The notes under the pieces: generated by a model
Told to the model about the DNA's origin: nothing
Databases searched by the model: none
The model's input: only the letters and a program-made list of their open reading frames with translations
Made by a program: the position numbers and the translations under genes
Part shown: piece by piece, positions 44,433 through 52,907 of the stretch
Layout: every line of letters starts with the position of its first letter
Numbering within the stretch: position 1 is the first letter of the stretch
Assembly (NCBI RefSeq): GCF_000299875.1
Contig: NZ_AMRK01000014.1
Coordinates: 1 to 64,000, forward strand
Length of the DNA: 64,000 nt
Origin: Celeribacter baekdonensis B30
Lineage (GTDB): Bacteria; Pseudomonadota; Alphaproteobacteria; Rhodobacterales; Rhodobacteraceae
Direction of reading: 5' to 3'

Positions 44433-44522
44433 TTACCAGGACGGTCGCAGGCCAATTGACGACTTCAATGAGTGTTTTCGACTGAGTAAGTCGCCCGCTG
44501 TGGTCGGTTTTATCACTGTCTA

Positions 44523-44810
44523 TCATTGTGTAGCCCTCGTCTCGGCCAGAAGGGAGTCAAACGGACGAATGCCTCCCGTCACACTCGCTGTCTCCAACAC
44601 GGCCATATATGCTTTGCGCTGTTCAAACCTGACTCCCGTCCACGGTTGGCCTGCAGCGATCATCATGACGTTCATCAAGAAGCGCGCTATGCGACCATTC
44701 CCGTCTATGAACGGATGGATAAATACAAAGATGAAATGTCCGAGGACGACCCGAACAGCCGTCGTATGGTCGAGGCAACGCGTCATCTCGGTCGTTCCGG
44801 ATACGGTCAC
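44523..44810 (-). pseudogene. Fic-domain protein C-terminal fragment
   Basis: About 95 codons contain the Fic active-site motif HPFIDGNGRIARFLMN, followed by MIAAGQPWTGV and a KAYMAVLETASV helix typical of the family. The N-terminal half and the upstream helix are missing or out of frame. Fic proteins transfer AMP to target proteins; this copy is probably not functional because the fold is incomplete. Confidence 0.7.
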
Positions 44811-44942
44811 TGGGGCGGGCGTTTGCCCTCAATGTCCGCGTCGAAAACGAGAGGCAGGCGTTTGGTTCGTGTCGAATCTTGCCTTCCAACACGGACGGAT
44901 TCGGTGGCGCTCATGGTGGACATTCCTGTTCTGACGTCTTTG

Positions 44943-45133
44943 CTGTCACAGCAGGTGTTATTCCTCAGTTTGCCGGACAGGCCGTTCTTCTACCTTACCA
45001 GCGGCTACAAACTACGTTTGATGAGCACTGCTACATTGGCCCGAGTTGGCAGAAGGCCGGTGATCAGCGCTATGCACAAATCGCAAGCTATCGGGGTGCA
45101 GCATCTGTTCCGTTCGAAATTCGGATGAACTGA
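44943..45133 (+). other. Unassigned relic reading frame in decayed DNA
   Basis: The plus-strand frame ending at a TGA at 45131-45133 reads GVIPQFAGQAVLLPYQRLQT and ends ASVPFEIRMN. It looks like a protein C-terminus but has no recognisable start or family. It lies between the Fic fragment and the LysR promoter, so it may be the tail of a lost gene. Confidence 0.25.
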
Positions 45134-45295
45134 GCCGGGTGTCGAAGCTTCGACGGTCTCCTAGATGCTGCCCTGTCTGATGACACCCATTGCTTTGCCA
45201 CTGTCGCGGATTTTTTGGCGTCGGGCATAAGGGGATTGGCCGTTGTCAGGTATAAATATCAAAAAGTCAGACGCAAAACGCACGCAGATCAAAAG

Positions 45296-45325
45296 CTGGC
45301 GATCAGATATCTGGCGATCAGATAT
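45296..45325. repeat. Two adjacent 15-bp direct repeats upstream of a LysR gene
   Basis: CTGGCGATCAGATAT occurs twice back to back (45296-45310 and 45311-45325), 38 bases before the LysR start. Each copy carries half of a palindromic AGATATCT junction. It may be the autoregulatory site of the LysR gene or a recent slip duplication. Confidence 0.6.
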
Positions 45326-45363
45326 CTTGTTATGATATGCTCCCCCCAAAATGGCACACCAAC

Positions 45364-46212
45364 ATGATCACTAATCTCGAAGCGGACCTGTTGCGCACCT
45401 TTGTTGCGATTGCGGAGGAGGGCGGATTCACTGCGGCTGCGCGGCGGGTCTATCGCACACAATCTGCTGTCAGTCAGCAAATGAAGCGCCTTGAAGAGAC
45501 GTTGGGCATCCCCTTGTTCGAAAAGCTGGGCCGCAAACGGCGGCTGACGCAGGCGGGTCAGAACCTTTTAAGCTATGCACGCCAGATCATCAGCCTGAAC
45601 GATCAGGCCGTGATGATGGTGCATGCCTCACAGGAGAGCGGTGAAGTCCGCATCGGAGCGCCGCACGATATTGCAGATTCCATTCTGCCGCTGTTTCTGT
45701 CGACCTATGCCCAAACCAATCCGCGCGTTCACGTCATGCTTAAAGTGGACCGAAGCCCGAATCTCATGCCTTTGCTTGAGGACGGGCGGCTCGACATGAC
45801 GCTGACCACACGTCATTCCGAACGGTTCGAAGGCAAGCTTTTGCGAAGCTCGCCGACGGTCTGGATCGCCTCTTCCATGTTGCGGCTTGAACGCAATCAA
45901 CCTGTGCCCTTGGTTCTTGCGGATTCTCCATCCATTTTCCGCCGGATCGCGCTTGATGCGCTTGAACAACGGGGCGTGGCCCATATCGAACGGTATACCT
46001 GCCCGAGCCTGTCCGGGATTCATGTCGCCTTGAACGCCGGATTGGGCGTAACCGCGCGCACACCGGAAATGGTGACGCAAGACTTGCGTATCCTTGGTGA
46101 GCGTGAGGGGCTCCCGCCATTGCCCGACATCAATTTCTACATCTATCGCCGCAATGGTGCACTGTCTCAGGCAGCCAGTGCCCTTTTCGATCAGATTTGT
46201 GCCGAGCGGTGA
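45364..46212 (+). CDS. LysR-family regulator (LrhA/PecT-like) of the TctCBA/sulfur cluster
   Basis: This 282-residue regulator has an HTH at about residues 5-62 (FTAAARRVYRTQSAVSQQMK) and a shortened LysR effector domain with RIGAPHDIADSILP and VTARTPEMV. The ATG at 45364 (MITNLEADLLRTF) fits the family start better than an in-frame ATG nine codons upstream. It reads in the same direction as the transporter operon and stops 182 bases before its first gene. Confidence 0.9.
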   Translation: MITNLEADLLRTFVAIAEEGGFTAAARRVYRTQSAVSQQMKRLEETLGIPLFEKLGRKRRLTQAGQNLLSYARQIISLNDQAVMMVHASQESGEVRIGAPHDIADSILPLFLSTYAQTNPRVHVMLKVDRSPNLMPLLEDGRLDMTLTTRHSERFEGKLLRSSPTVWIASSMLRLERNQPVPLVLADSPSIFRRIALDALEQRGVAHIERYTCPSLSGIHVALNAGLGVTARTPEMVTQDLRILGEREGLPPLPDINFYIYRRNGALSQAASALFDQICAER

Positions 46213-46287
46213 GGCGGACCAGCGTGCCTGAACGCGTGGCGCGGATCTGGCTGGGGAGAGGCTCCCTTGATACATTAACACTCCTTA

Positions 46288-46313
46288 TATATTTTGGTTC
46301 ATTTCTAAATATA
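46288..46313. promoter_or_regulatory. AT-rich inverted repeat before the tctC gene
   Basis: TATATTT (46288-46294) and AAATATA (46307-46313) form a 7-bp dyad with a 12-base spacer, about 80 bases upstream of the tctC start. LysR proteins bind such AT-rich dyads, so it is a candidate site for the neighbouring regulator. Confidence 0.4.
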
Positions 46314-46393
46314 CCTAATGCTTTTTCCGGCCTAACGTCGCCACGATAAGGGGACCGTAAGACATAAGGTCTCAAACCAATGGGAGACTACAC

Positions 46394-47344
46394 ATGCTCA
46401 AATCTCTACTTCTCGGTGCCGCGCTTGGAACCAGCCTGCTCGCCTCTGCATCGGCGCAGGACTATCCGACACAGGACATTGATCTCGTCGTGCCGTTCGA
46501 TCCGGGCGGAAGTGTCGATGTCACCTCCCGCTTGCTTGCGGAAGCCGCGAACAAATATCTTGATGGTGTGAGTGTTGTCGTTTCAAACCGTGCCGGTGGC
46601 GGCGGCGTTGTGGGGCAGAGCTTTGTTTCAAAGGCCAAGCCTGATGGCTACACGGTTTTGGCGATGACCAGTTCCGTTGTGACAAACCCGCAGTTGAAAG
46701 GCGCGCCCTATAAAATCGAAGATTTCACGCCCGTTGCCGCCTATAACCTTGACCCGGAAGTGATCGCCATCCCGGCCTCTTCGCCATTTCAAACCATTGA
46801 CGATTTTGTAACCGCCACCAAAGAGCGCCCGTTGAACATCACCGTGGCCGGGATCGGCACATCGCACCATATGGCGGGGCTCGCGCTGACCTCTGCAGCG
46901 GGTCTTGAGTTCAACTACATCCCTGCGAATGGTTTTGGCGAACAGCTTCAAGCCGTTGTCGGCGGTCATGCCGATGGCGCGTTCTGGCCGATGGGCGAAG
47001 CGATGGTTCATGCCGAAGCGGGCACCGTGCGCATTCTGGCCATTGCCTCTGATGCGCGTGATCCGAACTTCCCGGACGTGCCGACCTTTGAAGAAGCCGG
47101 GTTGAACATCCCGATCTGGGCGACCTTCCGCGGCTGGGCCGTGCCCGCAGGCACCTCGGACGAGACCGTGACTTTCCTGTCCGACCTTCTCAAAAAGGTG
47201 TTTGAAGACGACACCTACCAAGAAAAGATGGCAGCGGCCGGTTTTGATGCAATCTATCGCGATGCGGCGAATTTCCAGTCGATCATCACGGCCTATTCCA
47301 ATCAGGTTGTGCCGATCATCGAGGACAACGGCCTCGCGAAATAA
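46394..47344 (+). CDS. tctC: Tripartite tricarboxylate transporter receptor TctC
   Basis: This 316-residue receptor has a signal peptide (LKSLLLGAALGTSLLASASA) and Bug-family loops VPFDPGGSVDVTSRL and VVSNRAGGGGVVGQSF. It is the first gene of a complete TctCBA set. A strong hairpin follows it, consistent with higher expression than the permease. Its ligand is probably an organosulfur carboxylate, by association with the sulfur genes downstream. Confidence 0.93.
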   Translation: MLKSLLLGAALGTSLLASASAQDYPTQDIDLVVPFDPGGSVDVTSRLLAEAANKYLDGVSVVVSNRAGGGGVVGQSFVSKAKPDGYTVLAMTSSVVTNPQLKGAPYKIEDFTPVAAYNLDPEVIAIPASSPFQTIDDFVTATKERPLNITVAGIGTSHHMAGLALTSAAGLEFNYIPANGFGEQLQAVVGGHADGAFWPMGEAMVHAEAGTVRILAIASDARDPNFPDVPTFEEAGLNIPIWATFRGWAVPAGTSDETVTFLSDLLKKVFEDDTYQEKMAAAGFDAIYRDAANFQSIITAYSNQVVPIIEDNGLAK

Positions 47345-47376
47345 CGCAGGCGACAACACCTGTCCTGCTTGTGCTG

Positions 47377-47409
47377 ATCACGTCCGCCCCTCCGTGCGGT
47401 GGGCGTGAT
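47377..47409 (+). other. Hairpin between tctC and tctB
   Basis: ATCACG and CGTGAT close a stem extended by further pairs (two of them G-T) to about 12 bp, with a small GC-rich loop. It probably protects the tctC message or attenuates readthrough. Confidence 0.6.
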
Positions 47410-47440
47410 TGGTATCCTGAAACTTTGTGTTGAGGTAGTC

Positions 47441-47926
47441 ATGCCGACTTCTGTCAAATCCGGGACGGCCACACGGCGGATCCTGAGCGACGTCTACGTG
47501 TGGACCGGCGCTATTTTGTTTGCCTTCGCGGCGGGGGCTGCATATCTCGCCATGAGCTTTGATCCCACCTCCCGGACCTTTCCCTTGGTGGTCTCGATCA
47601 TCATGATGTTTGCGGGCGGCGGCATCTTTTTACAGGCCCTCTCGTCCCACGAACACCGTCCCCTCCCGCTACATGAATTTGGCACCATCGGCTTGGCGGT
47701 GATCGCCATCGTGTTGTGGGGGCTGGGGCTGGCGTTTGGATTGGGCTTTTTGCTGTCCACGATCGCTTTGATGATGGCGATGCTGTGGCTGTCCGGGCTG
47801 CGCACCCCACTGCGGGCCTTGGTGATTTCCTCTGTGATCGCGGCTGTGGCCTATGGCCTGTTTGTGATGGTGCTGAACGTGCACCTTCCGTCGTCTTTCC
47901 TCTCCTTTATCGCGCCGGGACTTTAA
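47441..47926 (+). CDS. tctB: Tripartite tricarboxylate transporter small membrane subunit TctB
   Basis: This 161-residue protein has four predicted membrane segments, the TctB layout, with FDPTSRTFPLVVSI after the first helix. The ATG at 47441 has TGAGGT upstream; an in-frame ATG 14 codons earlier lacks one. It ends two bases before tctA. Confidence 0.88.
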   Translation: MPTSVKSGTATRRILSDVYVWTGAILFAFAAGAAYLAMSFDPTSRTFPLVVSIIMMFAGGGIFLQALSSHEHRPLPLHEFGTIGLAVIAIVLWGLGLAFGLGFLLSTIALMMAMLWLSGLRTPLRALVISSVIAAVAYGLFVMVLNVHLPSSFLSFIAPGL

Positions 47927-47928
47927 CC

Positions 47929-49482
47929 ATGGATCAGATTGCTCTCGGCTTCTCCGAACTTTTGCAGCCTGCCGTTTTGATGATGCTGACCATCGGCGTC
48001 TTTGCCGGTCTGGTCGTCGGCTCCATCCCCGGTGTGAATGACAATATCGCTTTCGCGGTCTTTATCCCGTTTTCCTTCAACCTACCGGCCGAACAAGCCT
48101 TGGCCTTGATGGTCGGGATTTATTGCGCCGCCGCCGCCGGGGGCGCGATCCCCGCGATCATGATCCGGGTGCCGGGCACCGCGTCCGCGCTTTTGACCAC
48201 GATCAATGGCAATGCCATGGCCCGTAAAGGGCAAGCCGGTCAGGCGCTGTCGATTGCAATGGTGTCCTCTGTGGTTGGCGGGCTTTTGAGCGCCTTGGTG
48301 CTTTTGGTTTTCGCCCCGGCTCTGGCCAAGGTTGCCCTGCGCTTTGGCTATGTCGAAAATGCGGCTCTGACCATTTTGGGACTGTCCAGTGTGGTGGGAC
48401 TTCTGTCCGGCAACGTCCTCAAAGGTGTGATTTCCGCCATGTTGGGTCTTTTGATTTCCACCATCGGCTACAGTCAGGTGACCGGCTATCCGCGCTACAC
48501 GTTCGGCAGCATCAACCTTATCGAAGGCATTCCCTTCGTGCCGATGCTCGTTGGCCTGTTTGGTGTGGCCGCTGTGTTCGACCTACTGCGCGATCAGGCG
48601 CAAGAGCGGCGTGAGAATACCGAAGCTGAAAAACTGCCAGAGATCGGCTCGATGCGTCTTGGCCGGACATTGATCCGCCGCCTCATCCCGACATGGCTGA
48701 CCAGCGCCGCGATCGGCAACTTTATTGGCGTTTTGCCCGGGGCCGGGATGCTGATGGCCATTTACATCGCCTATGATCAGGCCGGTCGCCGGTTTCGCAA
48801 ACATTTCGCGGGCCGCAAGGGCGAAGCCAAATGGGACGAAGGCGCGCCCGAAGGCATCGCAGCCCCCGAAGCGGCCAACAATGCCGTCACCGCCAGCTCC
48901 ATGGTGCCGCTTTTGTCACTGGGCATTCCGGGCAACTCGACCTCGGCGTTGTTTATTGGCGCGATGGCTTTGCATGGGCTGGTGCCCGGCCCCCTGCTGT
49001 TCACCCAACATGCCGACATTGCCTGGATGATCATGGTCGCCTTTTTGGCCTGCAATATCATCATGGGACCCGCCGCTTATATCGTGATCCGCACCGTGTC
49101 GCGGGTGATCTTTTCCATCCCCAAAAACGTCATGGTCGGCGTCATCGTTTTGCTTTGTCTGCTTGGGGCCTATTCCGATGGCAACAACCTGTTCAACATC
49201 TGGGTTGCCCTTGGCGCAGGCGCCGTCGCCTATCTGATGAAGATCGCGAACATCCCGCTTGGGCCCGCCATTCTTGGCCTCGTTTTGGGCGGACAGATGG
49301 AAGCCTCCATCGCCAATTCACTCTCCATCTCTCGCGGCGATTGGTTGGTCTTTATTGACCCGGTCAATCACCCGATCAGCGCTATCATGTTGCTGGCCGC
49401 TCTGTTGATGTGGGTTGCCCCTGCGCTGCGCGGTCTGCGCCACATGCGCGCCAATCGGTGCGCCAAAGGACAGCGTTCCTGA
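47929..49482 (+). CDS. tctA: Tripartite tricarboxylate transporter large permease TctA
   Basis: This 517-residue permease starts at MDQIALGFSELLQPAVL and has about 12 predicted membrane segments. GVFAGLVVGSIPGVNDNIAF and GIPGNSTSALFIGAMALHG are the two TctA signature repeats. It forms the sodium-coupled channel with TctB and the receptor. It is the only tctA/tctB pair in the window and could also serve the two orphan receptors. Confidence 0.93.
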   Translation: MDQIALGFSELLQPAVLMMLTIGVFAGLVVGSIPGVNDNIAFAVFIPFSFNLPAEQALALMVGIYCAAAAGGAIPAIMIRVPGTASALLTTINGNAMARKGQAGQALSIAMVSSVVGGLLSALVLLVFAPALAKVALRFGYVENAALTILGLSSVVGLLSGNVLKGVISAMLGLLISTIGYSQVTGYPRYTFGSINLIEGIPFVPMLVGLFGVAAVFDLLRDQAQERRENTEAEKLPEIGSMRLGRTLIRRLIPTWLTSAAIGNFIGVLPGAGMLMAIYIAYDQAGRRFRKHFAGRKGEAKWDEGAPEGIAAPEAANNAVTASSMVPLLSLGIPGNSTSALFIGAMALHGLVPGPLLFTQHADIAWMIMVAFLACNIIMGPAAYIVIRTVSRVIFSIPKNVMVGVIVLLCLLGAYSDGNNLFNIWVALGAGAVAYLMKIANIPLGPAILGLVLGGQMEASIANSLSISRGDWLVFIDPVNHPISAIMLLAALLMWVAPALRGLRHMRANRCAKGQRS

Positions 49483-49515
49483 CGCCACCCCCTATTTATT
49501 CAAGGAGGACCTTTC

Positions 49516-50121
49516 ATGTCCATCACACCCAACGCCGATCTTTCCACCCCCCGCGCAGAGGCGGTGCGCGCGCTCATCACGACCACGCGCGCGCGCCTGG
49601 ATGGCGGGGATTTGACCCGCGATCTGCTTGATCACATCCGGGAAGACGTGGCGGATCTGGCCGCGCAAACCGCGTTCTGGACCGACCCCGCCTATGCCCC
49701 GCCCGAGGGCGATGAACGTCAGGCGCGCTATTTGATCGGTGCCGAAGAGGGCGCGGGCATCACGCTCTATCTCAATGTCATGCGGTCCGGCAAAAAAATC
49801 CCGCCGCACGATCACACCACTTGGGCCTGCGTTGCGGCTGTTCAAGGCGGTGAACACAACACGCTGTATGATCGCCTGGACGATGGCAGCACCGAAGGCC
49901 ACGCAGAACTCGCCGTGCGCGAGATCGTCGAAATCCGGCCCGGCACCTCGGTGGCGTTGATGCCCGATGACATTCACAGTGTTGAAATCCGGGGGGATCA
50001 GATCATCCGTCATCTGCATTTCTATGGTCGCCCGCTTGAGACCCTGTCAGAGCGCAAAGCCTTTGATTTGGACAATAACACTTACAAAATCATGGCCGTT
50101 GGCGTGAAAACACGGACCTGA
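49516..50121 (+). CDS. Cysteine-dioxygenase-like cupin (thiol dioxygenase)
   Basis: This 201-residue cupin has the iron-binding HxH in KIPPHDHTTWACVAAVQG and the third His in MPDDIHSVEI. The Cys in the first motif occupies the position that forms the Tyr cross-link in mammalian cysteine dioxygenase. Members oxidise cysteine, 3-mercaptopropionate or mercaptosuccinate to the sulfinate. Its place just after the TctCBA genes suggests a mercapto-acid substrate brought in by that system. Confidence 0.82.
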   Translation: MSITPNADLSTPRAEAVRALITTTRARLDGGDLTRDLLDHIREDVADLAAQTAFWTDPAYAPPEGDERQARYLIGAEEGAGITLYLNVMRSGKKIPPHDHTTWACVAAVQGGEHNTLYDRLDDGSTEGHAELAVREIVEIRPGTSVALMPDDIHSVEIRGDQIIRHLHFYGRPLETLSERKAFDLDNNTYKIMAVGVKTRT

Positions 50122-50131
50122 TCAGGAACAG

Positions 50132-51724
50132 ATGATGCCAATTGAAATGATTTCCGCCACCGCGCTAAAAGCAATTTTAGCGGGCTCAGAAGAATATGCC
50201 TTTCTCGATGTTCGTGAACACGGACAATATGGCGAGGGCCACCCGTTTTTCTGTGTGAATGCGCCCTATAGCGTGATCGAAACATGCGCGCCGGTCTTGG
50301 TACCGCGCCGTGACGTGCTTTGCATTTTGATGGATGATGGCGATGGCGTGGCCGACCGGGTTCATGCGCGGATGACGCAGATGGGTTACAGCAACCTGCG
50401 CGTGCTTGATGGCGGGGCACCGGGGTGGTCTGCGGCGGGGTATACATTGTTCAAAGGCGTCAATGTCCCGTCCAAAAGCTTTGGCGAATTGGTCGAACAC
50501 GCCAATGAGACCCCCTCCATTTCTGCCGAAGACCTGCGCGAGATGCAGGCTGAGGGCGGGCCTTTGGTTGTGCTCGATGGCCGCAGCCCAAAAGAGTTTC
50601 ACAAAATGTCTTTGCCGGGGGCGCACTCCTGTCCCAATGCCGAACTCGCCTATCGTCTGCCGGAATTTGTCCCGGATGACAGCACCCCGGTTGTGATCAA
50701 CTGTGCCGGGCGAACCCGTTCAATCATCGGCGCGCAGTCTTTGCGCAATCTCGGTTTAAAAAACCCTGTGTTTGCCCTGCGCAATGGCACCCAAGGGTGG
50801 CGTCTGGCGGGTTTGGATCTGTGTCACGGCGAAGTGCCACAGCCACAGCCCGCCCTTGGCGCGGATGCAGAGGCTTTGGCCGCAGACCGCGCCAAGACAT
50901 TGATCCGGCGGTTCAACCTGACCACGCTGTCGCCCGCTGATTTCGATGCCATGTGCCGGGATGCAACCCGCACCACCTCTCTCTTGGATGTGCGCACCGA
51001 AGAGGAATATCTGAGGGCGCATTGGCGTGGCGCAAACCATGCGCCGGGCGGGCAATTGGTGCAAGCCACCGATGAGTTTTTTGGAACGCGCAATGCCCGG
51101 ATTGTGCTCAGCGATGATGTCGGTCTGCGCGCTGCGGGCACCGCGGTCTGGCTCATGGGCATGGGGCATGAGGTCTATATCCTAGAGGCCGATGCACGCA
51201 TGGGTTCCGAGACCGGGCCAGAACCCCGCCCGACTGTTTCGCTTCCCCAACAGATTGCCCTGACCGATGTGGCACAGGCGGTGGCACAGGGGGCCCGGCT
51301 CTATGATGCCTCCCGCGGAATGAGCTATCGCGAGGCGCATATTGAGGGCGCGACATGGGTGACGCGGGCGCGCCTCAGCGCAACAGACGCAGGTCCCGCC
51401 CCGATTGTTGTCATTGGTCAAAGTACCGATCTCGTTTTCGGCGTGATGCAGCGGTTGAACGAACTTGGTGCGACGAATGTCTCTGGCTGTGTGAGCACGC
51501 CGGAACAGTGGTGCGCGGTTGGATATAACGTGGTGTCCACGCCCTACATCCCAGAAGAAGCGGCCTGCATCGACTTTTTGTTCTTTGTCCATGATCGTCA
51601 CAACGATAATCTTGAAGCCGCACGCCAGTATCTTGCGTGGGAGCTGAACCTGCTGGGTCAACTCGACGCCCAAGAACGGGCCACGCTCAATCCGTTGATG
51701 GCGACAGAACCGGAGGTCGTGTGA
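50132..51724 (+). CDS. Four-domain rhodanese-like sulfurtransferase
   Basis: This 530-residue protein contains four rhodanese-like units at about residues 5-105, 130-245, 270-365 and 385-480. Only the second has a canonical active loop (VINCAGRTRSIIGA) with the catalytic Cys; the others lack Cys in the loop position (for example SDDVG and GQSTD). Active domains move a sulfane sulfur to an acceptor. It may receive sulfur from the C-S lyase product or from thiol metabolites. It starts 11 bases after the cupin gene. Confidence 0.85.
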   Translation: MMPIEMISATALKAILAGSEEYAFLDVREHGQYGEGHPFFCVNAPYSVIETCAPVLVPRRDVLCILMDDGDGVADRVHARMTQMGYSNLRVLDGGAPGWSAAGYTLFKGVNVPSKSFGELVEHANETPSISAEDLREMQAEGGPLVVLDGRSPKEFHKMSLPGAHSCPNAELAYRLPEFVPDDSTPVVINCAGRTRSIIGAQSLRNLGLKNPVFALRNGTQGWRLAGLDLCHGEVPQPQPALGADAEALAADRAKTLIRRFNLTTLSPADFDAMCRDATRTTSLLDVRTEEEYLRAHWRGANHAPGGQLVQATDEFFGTRNARIVLSDDVGLRAAGTAVWLMGMGHEVYILEADARMGSETGPEPRPTVSLPQQIALTDVAQAVAQGARLYDASRGMSYREAHIEGATWVTRARLSATDAGPAPIVVIGQSTDLVFGVMQRLNELGATNVSGCVSTPEQWCAVGYNVVSTPYIPEEAACIDFLFFVHDRHNDNLEAARQYLAWELNLLGQLDAQERATLNPLMATEPEVV

Positions 51725-51725
51725 C

Positions 51726-52901
51726 ATGAGACGCGAAACGAAACTCTGTCATTACGGCCAGACCACGCGCCCGAGCCCGGCAAACCCGCCCGTTGTGCGC
51801 GCCTCGACGATTTTGCACGATACGGTCGAAAGCTACCGTGCCATCAAAAAGGCGCGGGAAAACGACGACTATGTGCTGTCCTATGGGCGGCGCGGCACGA
51901 CCACAGCCCATGTGTTGATGGAAGCGATCGCGGATCTCGAAGGCGGCGATGGGGCGTGGCTCTATCCCACCGGTGTGGCCGCGATTTCCGCGACGCTGAT
52001 GGCGCTGTTGCGCCCCGGCGATCATCTTTTGCTGGTCGATACGATCTTTGGCGCGACGAAAACCCTTTGCGATGAGGTCCTGTCGGAGTTTGGCGTGAGC
52101 TACGATCTCTTTCCCTCCGGCACTACGGATGTGACGCCTTATATCCAAGACAACACCCGTCTCGTTTTCGTCGAGTCCCCCGGATCGCAAACCTATGAAA
52201 TCATGGACCTGCCTGCGCTGTGCGACACGGCCCATGCCGCCGGTCTCGTCGTTGTTGCGGACAACACCTATGGCTCCGGCTGGCTGTATCGCCCGCTTGA
52301 ACTGGGGTGCGATGTGTCAATCATTGCCGGCACAAAATATCTTGGCGGACATGCCGATGTGATGATGGGTGCGGTCAGTGCGCGGGGCGATGCCGCCGCA
52401 AAACTGCGCAAGGCCAGCCACCTCACCGGGCAAATCCTCGCCCCCGATGAAGCCTATGCCACGCTGCGTGGACTGCGCACGTTGCCCTTGCGGCTTGAAC
52501 GGCACGGCCACAATGCGCGCGCGCTTGCGGACTGGTTCTCCCACCGTCCTGAGGTGTTGCGTGTTTTGCATCCCAATCTGCCCGGTCATCCGGGGCATGA
52601 GATTTGGCTGCGCGATGCCTGTGGGTCGAACGGATTGTTGAGCGTGGTCTTTGCGCCGGGGATCGACAGCGACGCCCTCCTCAACACCTTAACTTTGTTT
52701 GGGATCGGCAGCAGTTGGGGCGGGTTTGAAAGCCTTGCCATGCCAATCACGCCAGAGCGCAACCGTGCGTCTTTGGCCGGACTGCCGCAGGAGGCCCAGA
52801 TCGTCCGGTTTCATGCGGGGCTTGAGCATGTGGACGATTTGATCGCAGATGTGGACATGGCGCTCAACATGGCACTCACCGCGATGACGGCAAAAGGGTA
52901 A
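51726..52901 (+). CDS. Cystathionine beta-lyase-like PLP enzyme (Cys/Met metabolism family)
   Basis: This 391-residue enzyme has the PLP-binding Lys in SIIAGTKYLGGHADVMMG and YGRRGTTTAHVLMEAIADLE near the N-terminus. The fold is that of cystathionine beta-lyase (MetC). It would eliminate thiol or sulfide from a cysteine-type substrate and give pyruvate and ammonia. It starts right after the rhodanese stop and is part of the same operon, so a role in desulfuration of a cysteine derivative fits better than methionine biosynthesis. Confidence 0.88.
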   Translation: MRRETKLCHYGQTTRPSPANPPVVRASTILHDTVESYRAIKKARENDDYVLSYGRRGTTTAHVLMEAIADLEGGDGAWLYPTGVAAISATLMALLRPGDHLLLVDTIFGATKTLCDEVLSEFGVSYDLFPSGTTDVTPYIQDNTRLVFVESPGSQTYEIMDLPALCDTAHAAGLVVVADNTYGSGWLYRPLELGCDVSIIAGTKYLGGHADVMMGAVSARGDAAAKLRKASHLTGQILAPDEAYATLRGLRTLPLRLERHGHNARALADWFSHRPEVLRVLHPNLPGHPGHEIWLRDACGSNGLLSVVFAPGIDSDALLNTLTLFGIGSSWGGFESLAMPITPERNRASLAGLPQEAQIVRFHAGLEHVDDLIADVDMALNMALTAMTAKG

Positions 52902-52907
52902 GCTCGG

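Noticed and set aside
44338-44934. Plus-strand open frame of about 200 codons over the Fic fragment
   Set aside because: It is the shadow of the Fic motif on the other strand and has no domain of its own.
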